DNA of 64,000 bases from Mycolicibacterium doricum (GCF_010728155.1 NZ_AP022605.1:1364001-1428000); one strand, 5' to 3'; positions 26,337 through 36,419 are shown, counted from the stretch's first letter. A program made the numbers and translations. Notes: generated by a model not told the origin, from the sequence alone.

Positions 26337-28352
26337 ATGACCGTCAACAGCAACGTCCTGCGGTCCGACAGCACCGACGGCGCAGTCGCGTATCCGCTCG
26401 ACCCGCTCAGCGGCGCTGAGATCGAGGCGGCGGCCGCGATCATCATGAACTCCGAATACGCCACGGCCACCATAAAATTCGTGATGATTTCGCTGGCGGA
26501 GCCGGCCAAGACTCCGGCGCTGACCTTCGAGGGGGCCGGCCGGGTCCCGCGCCGCGCGCTCGCCACCATGTACGACGCCGCCGCCAAACTGGTCTACGAG
26601 GCGATCGTCGACCTCGGTGCCCGCGTCATCGACGCGTGGAAGCCGGTACCCGGTCGATTCCCGTCCTACCTCGTCGAACACATGACCGGGGTGGAGGAGA
26701 AGGTGCGGGAGGACCCGCGCTGGCAGGAGGCGATGCGCAAACGCGGCGTCACCGATTTCAGCCTGGCGATGATCGACCCGTGGCCCGCCGGGTACTACGG
26801 CCCACAGGACCACTACGACAATTCTCCGCTGATCTGCCGACCGCTGACGTTTATGCGGGCCGCGCCGTCCGAACACGGATACGCCCGGCCCGTCGAGGGC
26901 TTGATCGTCACATTCGATCTCGATGCCATGAAAGTGATCGACATCGAGGACCACGGCGTGGTGCCGTTCCCGCCCACCGCGGGAAACTACAGCGAGAAGT
27001 TCATGTTCGATCCTAACAACCGCCCGGCGTTCTCCGCGTTCCGCGACGACGTCAAACCCATCGAAATCACCCAACCGGACGGACCGAGCTTCACCGTCGA
27101 CGGCTGGCGGGTGCAGTGGCAGAAGTGGTCGATGCGAGTGGGTTTCACCCCTCGAGAAGGCATCGTGCTGCACGAGATCGCCTACACCGACCGCGGTCAA
27201 ACCCGTCCGATCGTGTATCGGGCGTCGCTGTCGGAGATGGTGGTGCCCTACGGCGATACGGCGCCGACGCACTGGAACAAGAACGTATTCGACATGGGTG
27301 AGGTCGGCATGGGGTTCTCGGCGAACCCGCTGACACTCGGATGTGACTGTCTGGGCGAGATATTCTACTTCGACGGTACCGTCAACGACTCCAGCGGTGC
27401 CGCCGTCACTATCCCCAACGCCATCTGCATGCACGAGGAGGACTACGGGATCTCGTGGAAACACACCGACTTCCGGACCGGGGAGGTCGAGGTGCGGCGG
27501 TCCCGGCGGCTCGTCATCTCGATGATCTGCACCGTCGGCAACTACGAGTACGGCTTCTTCTGGTACTTCTACAACGACGCATCGATAGAGGTCGAGGTGA
27601 AACTGTCGGGGGTGCTCACCACCGGCGCCGTCGCCGAGGGTGAAGACCCGCGCTGGGGAAAGATGGTCGCACCGGGAGTCTACGGGCCGAACCACCAGCA
27701 CTTCTTCAACTTCCGGTTGGACATGAGCATCGACGGTGCCGGGAACAGTGTCTACGAGGTGGACTCGATTCCCGAACCGGATCCGGCGCTCAACCCGCAT
27801 CACAACGCATGGATCACCCGCGACACCCTGGTGGCCTCGGAGGCCGACGGTGCACGGGACTGGGACTGGTCGACGGGGCGCTACTGGAAGATCGCCAACC
27901 CGTCGAAGCGCAACGAACTGGGCAGCCCCGTGGCCTACAAGCTGACGCCGAAGGACGTGGTGCCGGTGATGGTGCAGGAGGGCTCCTACATCCACGACCG
28001 GGCGCGGTTTGTCCAGCACAACCTGTGGGTGACGCGCTACGACGCCGCGGAGCTGTACGCCGCAGGCGATTACATGTACCAGTCGGCCGACATGCAGGGC
28101 CTGCCGCAGTACATCGCCGACGACGCTCCGCTCGAGGACACCGACATCGTGGTCTGGTACACCGTCGGTGCGCACCATGTCGTGCGCCCGGAGGACTGGC
28201 CGGTGATGCCGTGTGCGTACACCGGTTTCCACCTCAAGCCGGTCGGCTTCTTCGACGGCAATCCGGCGCTGGACCTGCCGCCGTCACCGCCGAAGCCCTG
28301 TCACTCACATCACGCGGGCCTGCCGGTCGCCGACGTGGCGGGGGAATCCTGA
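26337..28352 (+). CDS. Copper-containing primary amine oxidase
   Basis: 671 residues. All catalytic features of the topaquinone family can be placed: TPQ precursor Tyr403 in GNYEYGF, catalytic base Asp319 in NVFDMGE (84 residues before the TPQ tyrosine, as in Arthrobacter enzyme numbering), copper ligands His453 and His455 in HQHFFNF and His632 in TGFHLKP. Oxidises primary amines (for example phenylethylamine, tyramine, histamine) to aldehyde, H2O2 and ammonia; substrate not predictable here. No signal peptide, so cytosolic. Start ATG 26337 has AAGGGG about 8 nt upstream. Coupled to the APC permease as an uptake-plus-oxidation pair. Confidence 0.93.
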   Translation: MTVNSNVLRSDSTDGAVAYPLDPLSGAEIEAAAAIIMNSEYATATIKFVMISLAEPAKTPALTFEGAGRVPRRALATMYDAAAKLVYEAIVDLGARVIDAWKPVPGRFPSYLVEHMTGVEEKVREDPRWQEAMRKRGVTDFSLAMIDPWPAGYYGPQDHYDNSPLICRPLTFMRAAPSEHGYARPVEGLIVTFDLDAMKVIDIEDHGVVPFPPTAGNYSEKFMFDPNNRPAFSAFRDDVKPIEITQPDGPSFTVDGWRVQWQKWSMRVGFTPREGIVLHEIAYTDRGQTRPIVYRASLSEMVVPYGDTAPTHWNKNVFDMGEVGMGFSANPLTLGCDCLGEIFYFDGTVNDSSGAAVTIPNAICMHEEDYGISWKHTDFRTGEVEVRRSRRLVISMICTVGNYEYGFFWYFYNDASIEVEVKLSGVLTTGAVAEGEDPRWGKMVAPGVYGPNHQHFFNFRLDMSIDGAGNSVYEVDSIPEPDPALNPHHNAWITRDTLVASEADGARDWDWSTGRYWKIANPSKRNELGSPVAYKLTPKDVVPVMVQEGSYIHDRARFVQHNLWVTRYDAAELYAAGDYMYQSADMQGLPQYIADDAPLEDTDIVVWYTVGAHHVVRPEDWPVMPCAYTGFHLKPVGFFDGNPALDLPPSPPKPCHSHHAGLPVADVAGES

Positions 28353-28394
28353 ACCGGAAGGCGCCACTACAGTTGTCGACGCGAGATCCCGGAT

Positions 28395-28464
28395 TTCGGT
28401 CAACAACCTTCGGTCAACAACCTTCGGTCAACAACCTTCGGTCAACAACCTTCGGTCAACAACC
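28395..28464. repeat. Five perfect tandem copies of a 14-bp repeat
   Basis: TTCGGTCAACAACC repeats five times without change (28395-28408, 28409-28422, 28423-28436, 28437-28450, 28451-28464). It sits between the convergent amine oxidase and glycerate kinase genes and its last copy contains the kinase stop codon and last codons. Each unit contains GGT...ACC and could form only a tiny stem, so a terminator role is weak. The form is that of a minisatellite likely to vary in copy number. Confidence 0.97.
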
Positions 28465-29574
28465 GTAGTGTCGGCGTAGGAAGTCGGCCGCGGCCCGCGT
28501 CAGCGACTGCGGGCCGGTCCGCAGCGCCTCGGCCAGCGGCGTACCCGCTGCGGTGATCTCGACGATCTCGTCCACGCCGTGGTCCAACAGCACCGACGCA
28601 TCCGCCCCGACCCGGCCGGCGAAGATGACCACCCGGGCTTCGGTGCGGGCAGCCACCTGCGCAACACCGAACGGTGTCTTGCCCATCAGCGTCTGCGCGT
28701 CGACCGCACCCTCACCGGTGAACACCCACGATGCACCGCGTAATGCCTGTTCCAGCCCGACGGTCTCGGCCACCACCTCCACACCGGGACGGCTGGTGGC
28801 GCCCAAGAATTCGAGCAGCGCGAAACCGAGACCGCCAGCTGCGCCGGCGCCGGGCGTGTCGGCATGGGCGGCGCCGGCCACTGCGGCGAACCGTCCCAGC
28901 GCGGCCTCCAGGCGGGCCACGCCAGCAGGTGTGGCACCCTTCTGCGGGCCGAACACGGCGCTGGCTCCTGTCGGCCCGAGCAGGGGTGCGGTGACGTCAC
29001 ATGCCAACTGGATGCGCAGCCCCGCCAGCCGTGGATCGAGGCCGTCGATGTCGATGCGGTGTAGATCGGTCAGCGCCGCGCCGCCCGGTGGCAGCGGTGC
29101 GTCCGCGGCGTCGAGCAACCCGACGCCCAGCGCGGTGAGCATACCGGCGCCGCCGTCGTTGGTGGCGGATCCGCCGAGGCCGATCAGGAGTTCGGCGGCG
29201 CCGAGGTCCAGCGCATGGCTGATCAGCTGTCCCACTCCGAACGTGCTGGCAACCAACACATCCCGGTCGGCAGGCGGGATCAGTTCCAGCCCGGCGGCTG
29301 CGGCCATCTCGATCACGGCGAGACGCCGGTCGGGGACGTAGCCGTAGGTCGCGCGCACCGGCCGTCCCAGCGCGTCGGCCACCTCCACGGTCACCCGCTC
29401 GCCGTCGAGCGCCTCCACCACCGCGTCGACGGTCCCCTCACCGCCGTCGGCCATCGGGACCCCGACGCATTCGGCATCCGGGCGGACCGTGCGCACCCCG
29501 TCCCGCATGGCGGAGATGGCCTGCGCGGCGCTCATGGATTCCTTGAAGGAGTCCGGCGCGAGAACGATTCTCAT
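28456..29574 (-). CDS. glxK: Glycerate kinase (GlxK/GckA type)
   Basis: 372 residues. Family motifs [58 protein letters not shown] and [14 protein letters not shown]. Phosphorylates D-glycerate with ATP to 2- or 3-phosphoglycerate. The start ATG 29574 overlaps the stop of a broken hydroxyacid dehydrogenase (ATGA), which would have supplied glycerate from hydroxypyruvate or glyoxylate-derived tartronate semialdehyde. The last codons lie in the tandem repeat, so its C-terminus (RRHYGC) may be modified by repeat changes. Confidence 0.92.
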   Translation of the reverse strand: MRIVLAPDSFKESMSAAQAISAMRDGVRTVRPDAECVGVPMADGGEGTVDAVVEALDGERVTVEVADALGRPVRATYGYVPDRRLAVIEMAAAAGLELIPPADRDVLVASTFGVGQLISHALDLGAAELLIGLGGSATNDGGAGMLTALGVGLLDAADAPLPPGGAALTDLHRIDIDGLDPRLAGLRIQLACDVTAPLLGPTGASAVFGPQKGATPAGVARLEAALGRFAAVAGAAHADTPGAGAAGGLGFALLEFLGATSRPGVEVVAETVGLEQALRGASWVFTGEGAVDAQTLMGKTPFGVAQVAARTEARVVIFAGRVGADASVLLDHGVDEIVEITAAGTPLAEALRTGPQSLTRAAADFLRRHYGC

Positions 29575-29790
29575 CGGAGCGGGCTCAGCGCCGGCCGGCC
29601 GGCGAGCACGGCGGCCACGTTGTCGACGGCGAGGAGCCCCATTTCGTCGCCGGTGGACTCACCGGCGGTGGCGATGTGGGGGGGCGAGGACGAGGTTCGG
29701 GGTGTCGAGCAGTGCGGGGTTGGCATGGGTTCATTCTCGGACACATCCAGCGCGGCGCCACCGATACGCCGGGCGGGCAACGCTCGGCCG
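29571..29790 (-). pseudogene. D-2-hydroxyacid dehydrogenase (glyoxylate/hydroxypyruvate reductase-like) C-terminal remnant
   Basis: Minus-strand frame: [14 protein letters not shown], then a one-base shift in a C run (seven C, about 29678-29684) after which [10 protein letters not shown] and [17 protein letters not shown] continue to TGA at 29571-29573. In the alternate frame between them [14 protein letters not shown] is readable, so the homology is continuous apart from that indel. The catalytic and N-terminal domains are missing; the 5' side runs into the pyrH promoter region. Positionally it was the first gene of a glycerate operon with glxK. Confidence 0.72.
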
Positions 29791-29954
29791 GGGGCGACGC
29801 GCTGGGCGTTCGACCTGGTCTCCGCCCACCTCGCGGAACGGACGCGGGGCGAGTTCGACCGCCCCTGCCGCACCGGGCTGCCCGCATGAGGCAGGATGGG
29901 TGTGCCACCTGGGGGAAGCGCCCGGCGCGTCGTAGCGAGGAAGCCGAGGATCTG

Positions 29955-30713
29955 ATGTCGGAGCCGAACACTGACCACGGCGCCGGCGCGGCAGTCGGCG
30001 AGATCCGGCCGCTGTACTCTCGAGTGCTGCTCAAACTGGGCGGCGAGATGTTCGGCGGCGGCGCGGTGGGTCTCGACCCGGACGTCGTGCACCTGGTGGC
30101 GCGTCAGATCGCCGAAGTGGTCCGCAGCGGGGTCCAGGTCGCCGTCGTCATCGGCGGCGGTAACTTTTTCCGGGGTGCGCAGTTGCAGCAGCGCGGAATG
30201 GAACGCACCCGCAGCGACTACATGGGCATGCTCGGCACCGTGATGAACAGCCTCGCGCTGCAGGACTTCCTGGAGAAGGAAGGCATCGACACCCGCGTGC
30301 AGACGGCCATCACGATGGGTCAGGTCGCCGAGCCCTACATCCCGTTGCGTGCGGTGCGCCACCTCGAGAAGGGCCGTGTGGTGATCTTCGGCGCGGGCAT
30401 GGGCCTGCCCTACTTCTCCACCGACACCACCGCCGCACAACGGGCCCTCGAGATCGGCGCCGAGGTGGTGCTGATGGCGAAGGCCGTCGACGGTGTCTAC
30501 ACCGCCGACCCCCGCAAGGATCCGGACGCCCAGATGCTGACGGCCATCACCCACCGCGAGGTCATCGATCGCGGGCTGGCGGTCGCCGATGCGACCGCCT
30601 TCTCGCTGTGCATGGACAACGGTATGCCGATCCTGGTCTTCAACCTGCTCGTCGACGGCAATATCGCCCGCGCGGTCGCCGGTGAGAAGATCGGAACACT
30701 GGTCACCACCTGA
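29955..30713 (+). CDS. pyrH: Uridylate kinase (UMP kinase)
   Basis: 252 residues. Amino-acid-kinase fold with [59 protein letters not shown] and [11 protein letters not shown]. Makes UDP from UMP, the hexameric bacterial enzyme for pyrimidine nucleotides. Start ATG 29955 has GAGGA 4 nt upstream; the 23-residue N-terminal extension before the core is usual in mycobacteria. Opens the pyrH-frr-cdsA-rlmN block. Confidence 0.97.
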   Translation: MSEPNTDHGAGAAVGEIRPLYSRVLLKLGGEMFGGGAVGLDPDVVHLVARQIAEVVRSGVQVAVVIGGGNFFRGAQLQQRGMERTRSDYMGMLGTVMNSLALQDFLEKEGIDTRVQTAITMGQVAEPYIPLRAVRHLEKGRVVIFGAGMGLPYFSTDTTAAQRALEIGAEVVLMAKAVDGVYTADPRKDPDAQMLTAITHREVIDRGLAVADATAFSLCMDNGMPILVFNLLVDGNIARAVAGEKIGTLVTT

Positions 30714-30758
30714 ACGGGTGCCGCGACGCCGGGCGAACATAGCGACGGGAGAAAGACA

Positions 30759-31316
30759 GTGATCGACGAAACGCTCTTCGATGCCGAAGAGAAGATGGAG
30801 AAGGCGGTGTCGGTGGCGCGTGACGAGCTGTCGTCGATTCGCACCGGCCGCGCCAACCCGGGCATGTTCTCCCGGATCAACGTCGACTACTACGGCGCCC
30901 CCACCCCGATCACCCAGCTGTCGAGCATCAACGTGCCCGAGGCGCGCATGGTGGTGATCAAGCCCTACGAGGCCAACCAGCTCCGCAACATCGAAGACGC
31001 GATCCGCAACTCCGACCTTGGCGTCAACCCCACCAACGACGGCAACATCATCCGCGTCTCCATCCCCCAGCTGACCGAGGAACGTCGCCGCGACCTCGTG
31101 AAGCAGGCCAAGGCCAAGGGTGAGGACGCCAAGGTGTCGGTGCGCAACATCCGCCGCAAGGCGATGGAAGAGCTGGCCCGCATCAAGAAGGACGGCGAAG
31201 CCGGGGAGGACGAGGTCAGCCGTGCCGAGAAGGACCTCGACAAGACCACCCACACCTACACCAGCCAGATCGACGAATTGGTGAAGCACAAAGAGGGGGA
31301 GTTGCTGGAGGTCTAG
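30759..31316 (+). CDS. frr: Ribosome recycling factor
   Basis: 185 residues, the standard length. [41 protein letters not shown] and [12 protein letters not shown] with the terminal [14 protein letters not shown] helix. Splits post-termination ribosomes with EF-G. GTG 30759 is preceded by GGGAGAAAG. Cotranscribed with pyrH and cdsA. Confidence 0.97.
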   Translation: MIDETLFDAEEKMEKAVSVARDELSSIRTGRANPGMFSRINVDYYGAPTPITQLSSINVPEARMVVIKPYEANQLRNIEDAIRNSDLGVNPTNDGNIIRVSIPQLTEERRRDLVKQAKAKGEDAKVSVRNIRRKAMEELARIKKDGEAGEDEVSRAEKDLDKTTHTYTSQIDELVKHKEGELLEV

Positions 31317-31339
31317 GCCTACAGCAGCAAGCGGGTTCC

Positions 31340-32194
31340 GTGTCAGAAACACCGGTCGACGAGCCGCAGAAGGAGCCGTCGCGTGCCGGGCGCAACCTTC
31401 CCGCCGCCATCACGGTGGGTGTGGTGCTCGGCGGCGGGCTCATCGCCATCCTCTTGTTCGCGCCCTACCTGTGGCTCGCGTTGGTCGCCGCCGCCGTCGC
31501 CGTCAGCACCTACGAGGTGAGTAGCCGGCTGACCGAGGCCGGCTACCGGATGCCGCTGATCCCGCTACTGGTCGGCGGTCAGGCCACGTTGTGGTTGACC
31601 TGGCCGTTCGGGCCGGCCGGAGCACTGGGCGGGTTCGCGGGCACCGTCGTCGTCTGCATGATCTGGCGGCTGGTCGGCCAAGGTCTCAACCAGGCACCGC
31701 AGAACTATTCGCGCGACATCGCCGCCGCGGCGTACCTGGCGACGTGGGTGCCGCTGTTCGCGAGTTTCGGCGCACTGCTGATCTATCCCGACGACGGCGC
31801 CAACCGGGTGTTCTGCCTGATGCTGGGCGTGGTGTTCTCCGACATCGGCGGGTATGTGGCCGGCGTCCTGTTCGGAAAGCACACGATGGCCCCGGCCATC
31901 AGCCCGAAGAAGTCCTGGGAGGGCCTGGTCGGATCGCTGCTGTTCGGCGGGACGGCCGCGGTGCTGGCGGTGGTCTACCTGCTGGACAAGCCTTGGTACG
32001 CCGGAGTCGCGCTCGGGGTGATGCTGGTGATCACCGGCACGCTCGGCGACCTGGTCGAGTCGCAGTTCAAGCGTGATCTCGGCATCAAGGACATGAGCAA
32101 CCTGCTGCCCGGCCACGGCGGAATGATGGATCGGATGGACGGCATGCTGCCGTCGGCGGTCGCCACCTGGAGCGTGCTGACACTGCTGGCTTGA
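31340..32194 (+). CDS. cdsA: Phosphatidate cytidylyltransferase
   Basis: 284 residues. Polar N-terminus of about 25 residues, then about eight membrane helices and the CDS signature near the C-terminus: [17 protein letters not shown] and [21 protein letters not shown]...[13 protein letters not shown] with the conserved Asp residues. Makes CDP-diacylglycerol for PI, PG and cardiolipin synthesis at the membrane. GTG 31340 start. Confidence 0.95.
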   Translation: MSETPVDEPQKEPSRAGRNLPAAITVGVVLGGGLIAILLFAPYLWLALVAAAVAVSTYEVSSRLTEAGYRMPLIPLLVGGQATLWLTWPFGPAGALGGFAGTVVVCMIWRLVGQGLNQAPQNYSRDIAAAAYLATWVPLFASFGALLIYPDDGANRVFCLMLGVVFSDIGGYVAGVLFGKHTMAPAISPKKSWEGLVGSLLFGGTAAVLAVVYLLDKPWYAGVALGVMLVITGTLGDLVESQFKRDLGIKDMSNLLPGHGGMMDRMDGMLPSAVATWSVLTLLA

Positions 32195-32229
32195 GCGGGC
32201 ACCCCGCCGCAGGTGGGATACTGGCGGCA

Positions 32230-33354
32230 ATGCCCGACTCCCTGCCTTTGGTATTCGGCGCGCCGCGACGCAGTAAGCCACCGCGGCACTTCGCCGATCT
32301 CGACGACAGTGGCCGCGCTGCCGCCGTGGCCGGACTCGGGCTACCGGCGTTCCGGGCGAAACAGCTGGCCAACCAGTACTACGGCCGGTTCACCGCAGAC
32401 CCACGGCAGATGACGGACCTGCCCGCTGCGGTGCGCGATCAGGTTTCCGAGGCGTTGTTCCCCGATCTGCTCACCGCGGTCCGTGAGATCGAGACCGACG
32501 CGGGGGAGACCCGCAAGTTGCTGTGGCGGGCGGTGGACGGGACCTCCTTCGAGTCGGTGCTCATGCGCTACGCCGACCGCAACACCGTGTGCATCTCGTC
32601 GCAGGCAGGCTGCGGTATGGCGTGCCCGTTCTGTGCGACGGGGCAGGGCGGGCTCCAACGCAACCTGTCGACGGCCGAGATCCTCGAGCAGGTGCGTGCC
32701 GCCGCCGTGGAGTTGCGTGACCGCGATGGCGACGGGATTGCCCCGGCCGCGCGCGGCGGGCGGCTGTCCAACATCGTGTTCATGGGCATGGGTGAACCGC
32801 TCGCCAACTACAACCGAGTGATCGCCGCGGTGCGCCGCATCATCGCACCCCCACCGGACGGCTTCGGGATCTCTGCCCGGTCGGTGACCGTGTCGACGGT
32901 CGGTCTGGCGCCGGCGATCCGCAAGCTTGCCGACGAGCGGCTCAACGTCACACTGGCGTTGTCATTGCACGCACCCGACGACGAACTGCGCGACACCCTG
33001 GTCCCGGTCAACAACCGGTGGAAGGTCTCCGAAGCGCTCGACGCGGCGCGCCACTACGCCGACGTCACCGGCCGCCGGGTCTCGATCGAGTACGCGCTGA
33101 TCCGCGACGTGAACGACCAGCCGTGGCGCGCCGAGCTTCTCGGCAAAAGGCTGCACGGCGCGCTCGGGCCGCTGGCGCATGTCAACGTCATACCGCTCAA
33201 CCCGACACCGGGCAGCGAGTGGGACGCGAGCCCCAAGCCCACCGAACGGGAGTTCGTGCGCCGGGTCCGTGAGTGTGGGGTGTCCTGCACCGTGCGTGAC
33301 ACCCGTGGTCGCGAGATCGCCGCGGCGTGCGGCCAATTGGCCGCCGAAGGCTAA
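32230..33354 (+). CDS. rlmN: Dual-specificity 23S rRNA / tRNA adenine-C2 methyltransferase
   Basis: 374 residues. Radical SAM cluster Cys128, Cys132 and Cys135 in [53 protein letters not shown]; and near the C-terminus the cysteine (Cys367, AAACGQL) that carries the methyl group in the mechanism. ATG 32230 ([10 protein letters not shown]) fits the family; a TTG at 32191 overlapping the cdsA stop would add 13 unrelated residues. Confidence 0.95.
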   Translation: MPDSLPLVFGAPRRSKPPRHFADLDDSGRAAAVAGLGLPAFRAKQLANQYYGRFTADPRQMTDLPAAVRDQVSEALFPDLLTAVREIETDAGETRKLLWRAVDGTSFESVLMRYADRNTVCISSQAGCGMACPFCATGQGGLQRNLSTAEILEQVRAAAVELRDRDGDGIAPAARGGRLSNIVFMGMGEPLANYNRVIAAVRRIIAPPPDGFGISARSVTVSTVGLAPAIRKLADERLNVTLALSLHAPDDELRDTLVPVNNRWKVSEALDAARHYADVTGRRVSIEYALIRDVNDQPWRAELLGKRLHGALGPLAHVNVIPLNPTPGSEWDASPKPTEREFVRRVRECGVSCTVRDTRGREIAAACGQLAAEG

Positions 33355-33788
33355 ACCGCATCTGCGCCGGGCTCGCGCTGCGGGGGCGCCCAAACGAACA
33401 AATTGGCGTGAAAGTGCGGGAGCTTCCTACCATTTCGTCGGTCTGGGCGGTGGTTGGAGGCAGCGTTACGGGGCGTTGGTGAACCAGACGTTCGGCCAGC
33501 CGTCGAATCTGCCACGTGCCGGCTTCATGCTGGGTTGCGCGTCAATCCGATTGTGGCGCGCGCCCCTGACCGATGTGCCCCGCCGCGCTACCACGGCCGG
33601 CGCCGCTCGGCCATCCCTGAAGGCCGATGCGGTTCGGCGATTGAATGCAGACGGTACGAATAGAGGGAAAAGTGTAACGCTGAGGCAATCATCCGACGTG
33701 CACGGAGCTGCGCGTGGTGCGGGTGGGGGCCACCGATTCGCTGGTGTGCTGCGGTTGCCGCCCCAAAGACTCCGATCTCCCCGGGCCG
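33355..33788. other. Gap of 434 bp with no supported gene
   Basis: No reading frame here has recognisable homology or a convincing start. On the minus strand a short stretch near 33478-33525 reads GRFDGWPNVWFTNAP before a stop, which looks protein-like but matches no family I can name. M. tuberculosis carries mpt53 and a ccdA-like gene in the corresponding interval; neither is visible here. Confidence 0.6.
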
Positions 33789-34043
33789 TTAGCGCGTCCA
33801 GCCGCGGCGGCGCAACCACCAGTCGCGGGCGACCCAGCCGACCAGTACCGCGGCGAACCCGATAAGGAAGGCGTTTTCGACGTTGCCGACGTGGTTTCCG
33901 TGCAGCATAGCCAGCAGGAACGCGGCGCCCAAGAGCAGTGAGATGTGGATGACCCGCGGGTTCTCCTTGCTCCAGCCCCACTGCGCGGACGGCACGTCCT
34001 CGACGTCGACGCCGGTGTGTCGTTCCACCTCGGTGTTGGCCAC
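33789..34043 (-). CDS. DUF2631-type small membrane protein
   Basis: 84 residues. Acidic N-terminus with [18 protein letters not shown], two hydrophobic segments ([15 protein letters not shown] and [18 protein letters not shown]) and a basic WWLRRRGW tail. Same type and location (near mpt70) as the conserved membrane protein Rv2876. GTG 34043 has GAGGAG 6 nt upstream. Function unknown. Confidence 0.8.
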   Translation of the reverse strand: MANTEVERHTGVDVEDVPSAQWGWSKENPRVIHISLLLGAAFLLAMLHGNHVGNVENAFLIGFAAVLVGWVARDWWLRRRGWTR

Positions 34044-34116
34044 GGGTGCTCCTCACAGTCGGAACTCAACTGCACTCATTCTGGCATACGACGGTGTGTC
34101 GTAACCGGCGCGATCC

Positions 34117-34210
34117 CTAAAGCGTGTCGAACAACTGGTTGTGGTCGAGTCTGCGGAGTTGTAGGGCGGTTTGGTTGAGGTAGGGGAAGCCTTCGTGGGC
34201 GGTGAGCGTG
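34117..34210 (-). pseudogene. Second IS5-family transposase 3' scar
   Basis: Minus strand: TLTAHEGFPYLNQTALQLRR then LDHNQLFDTL and TAG at 34117-34119. It is nearly the same sequence as the end of the remnant at 20229 (about 90 bp shared with a handful of substitutions) and abuts the truncated end of the photolyase pseudogene. Only the last 31 codons of the transposase survive. Confidence 0.75.
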
Positions 34211-35343
34211 TCATGTGTCATGTGTACGTCGGCCACCCCCTTCGGTTCGGTGCTGGTTGTTGGCCATATCGCCGTCCACCAGCTGCTCGAGGAACCAGCG
34301 CGCCCCCCATTGCCACGGCAGGTGAAGGTCTTTGACGAGGAACGACGCCACGATCATCCGGACCCGGTCGTGCATCCAGCCGGCCCCGGCGAGCTGACGC
34401 ATCCCGGCATCGACGATCGGGAAGCCAGTGCGGCCGCGCTTCCACGCGTCGAAGCGCTCTTCGGCCGTCGTCCCCTCGTCGACCCGGATGCCGTCAAAAC
34501 CGGTGTTCCACTTCCACCACGCGCTACGCGGCCATTCGTAGAGCACCGCTGCGTAGAAGGCGCGAAACGCCAGCTCCCGCAGATACGACTGGGCGCCGTC
34601 GCCGCACCCGAGGTCACCGACCATCGTGCGGACGTGGATCGTGCCGAATCTCAGGTGCGCCGACATTCGACTGGTGACGTCGAGGTCCGGGCGGTTTCGA
34701 TGGTCGGCGTAACCGTCCAGTTCGTCGGCGACGAACGCCTGCCAGTGCTGCGCCGCCGCCCGCTCGCCCCGAGGGTATGTCCAAGGGCGTGCCGTCGTGG
34801 GGAATCTCGGTCTGCATATCGCGGGTCGTCGGGTGCGTCGGGTCGATCCATGTCGCCGACTCCGGTCCACTGTGTGCAGGCGCGCGCCACCGGTGTCTGC
34901 GCCAGGCGTCGAAGAACGGGCTGAAGACCCCGTACGGCGTCCCGTCGCCCTTGGTCACCCGCCCTGGCGACACGATGTAGGGGGAACTGGGCGCTCCGAG
35001 GACGATGTCGCCCAACGCCTTGCGGACGGCCTCGTCGCGCCGCCGTGCGAAAGGGGTGAAGTCATCGGAGACCTACACCGCCGACGCGTCGATGCGCTTC
35101 ACGACTGCGAGGAATCCTCTCCTGCGGGCGCCCGCACATTACGAGCAGCCGGCTGCCGAGCTGCTCGCGCAGCTCGCGCAGTGCGTCGTGCAGGTACTGC
35201 CGCCTGCGCGGACCCGCCGTCCTGTGCAGTCTCGGGTCCAGGACGTAGCAGGCGAGCACCTCACCGCCGCCTTGCGGCGCATCGACCAGTGCAGGCAGAT
35301 CGCGCAGCCGCAGATCGCGGCGGAACCACAACACCGTGGGCAT
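34211..35343 (-). pseudogene. phr: Deoxyribodipyrimidine photolyase, multiply broken
   Basis: Starts MPTVLWFRRDLRLRDLPALV at 35343 and keeps the N-terminal alpha/beta domain (VLACYVLDPRL, RRQYLHDALRELREQLG) until a frameshift at about 35110. The next frame has an in-frame TAG (35073-35075) before SDDFTPFARRRDEAVRKALG, then PYIVSPGRVTKGDGTPYGVF. Another shift at about 34775 leads to RFGTIHVRTMVGDL, YLRELAFRAFYAAVLYEWP, GFPIVDAGMRQL and WQWGARWFLEQL. The last part of the FAD-binding domain is cut off at the IS5 scar. At least three lesions plus truncation: no active DNA-repair photolyase can be made. Confidence 0.88.
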
Positions 35344-35450
35344 GACCTTGGATCTGCCCCGATGCCCGAGGCGGGAAACCCGGCGCCGATGACGGAACTG
35401 TGACCGGTCCGTACCCGGCACAGCCCCGGACGGCCTGCCACAATCCTCCC

Positions 35451-36395
35451 ATGGCTGCCGGCGTCGAGGACTATCCGCGCGACATGGTGGGTTACGGTTC
35501 CCGACCTCCTGATCCGCAGTGGCCCGGCGACGCCCGCATCGCGGTGCAGTTCGTGCTGAACTACGAGGAGGGCGCCGAGAGCTCCGTCGTACACGGCGAC
35601 CCGGTGTCGGAGACTTTCCTGTCGGAGATCATTGCGGCGCAGCCGTTTCCGAACCGGCACATGAGCATGGAGTCGCTATACGAATACGGCTCACGCGCGG
35701 GACTGTGGCGGCTGCTACGGATCTTCGAGCGCCGTGGATTGCCGCTGACGGTGTTCGGGGTGGCGCTCGCGTTGGCGCGGAATCCCGAGGCGGTCGCCGC
35801 GTTCACCGAGCGCGGTGACGAGGTGGCCTGTCACGGTCTGCGCTGGATCAGCTACCAACTCGTCGATCCCGACGTCGAGCGGGCGCACATGGGGCAGGCG
35901 GTGGCGCTGCTGACCGAACTGACCGGCCACCCACCGGTGGGCTGGTACACCGGTCGAGACTCGCCGCAGACGCGCAGGCTCGTGGTGGAGCACGGCGGCT
36001 TCCTCTACGACTCGGACTCCTACGCCGATGACCTGCCGTATTGGACGACGGTGGGCGGAGGCGCCCACTTGGTGGTGCCCTACACGTTGGACACCAACGA
36101 CATGCGGTTCGCCATCCCGGGCGGTTTCCCAAGCGGCGCAGAGTTCTTCACGCATCTGCGCGACGCCTTCGACGTGCTCTACGCCGAGGGGGCGGCCGGG
36201 AGCCCGAAAATGCTGTCGGTGGGGCTGCACTGCCGGCTGGTCGGGCGGCCGGCTCGGACCGCGGCGCTGGAACGCTTCCTCGACCACATACAGGCTCACG
36301 ACAAGGTGTGGATCACCCGGCGGGTCGACATAGCACGGCACTGGATCGAGCACTTCCCAGCCCGCTCACAGCCGCAAGGGCAGCCCATCCGGTAG
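35451..36395 (+). CDS. puuE: Polysaccharide-deacetylase-fold allantoinase (PuuE type)
   Basis: 314 residues. DYPRDMVGYGSRPPDPQWPG at the N-terminus, FVLNYEEGAESSVVHGD, FGVALALARNPE, EVACHGLRW and GWYTGRDSPQTRRLV match the PuuE branch of NodB-like proteins, which open allantoin to allantoate without metal, or related cytosolic amidohydrolases. ATG 35451 starts with MAAGVEDYPRD; an earlier GTG at 35400 only adds non-conserved residues. The stop codon lies in the loop of a terminator. No other purine-degradation gene is nearby. Confidence 0.85.
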   Translation: MAAGVEDYPRDMVGYGSRPPDPQWPGDARIAVQFVLNYEEGAESSVVHGDPVSETFLSEIIAAQPFPNRHMSMESLYEYGSRAGLWRLLRIFERRGLPLTVFGVALALARNPEAVAAFTERGDEVACHGLRWISYQLVDPDVERAHMGQAVALLTELTGHPPVGWYTGRDSPQTRRLVVEHGGFLYDSDSYADDLPYWTTVGGGAHLVVPYTLDTNDMRFAIPGGFPSGAEFFTHLRDAFDVLYAEGAAGSPKMLSVGLHCRLVGRPARTAALERFLDHIQAHDKVWITRRVDIARHWIEHFPARSQPQGQPIR

Positions 36396-36410
36396 GGATG
36401 GGCTGCCCTT
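36376..36410. terminator. Bidirectional terminator between puuE and mpt70
   Basis: Perfect 15-bp stem AAGGGCAGCCCATCC / GGATGGGCTGCCCTT with a 5-nt loop GGTAG (36391-36395) that contains the puuE stop. The arms begin AA and end TT, giving short A/T flanks in both directions. Serves both convergent genes. Confidence 0.9.
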
Positions 36411-36419
36411 CGGTCGCCG

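Noticed and set aside
25983..28232. 749-codon minus-strand frame opposite the amine oxidase
   Set aside because: Antisense shadow; low-complexity Arg/Val/His text, while the plus strand has all catalytic residues of an amine oxidase.
28395..28464. CRISPR array
   Set aside because: The 14-bp units are contiguous with no spacers.
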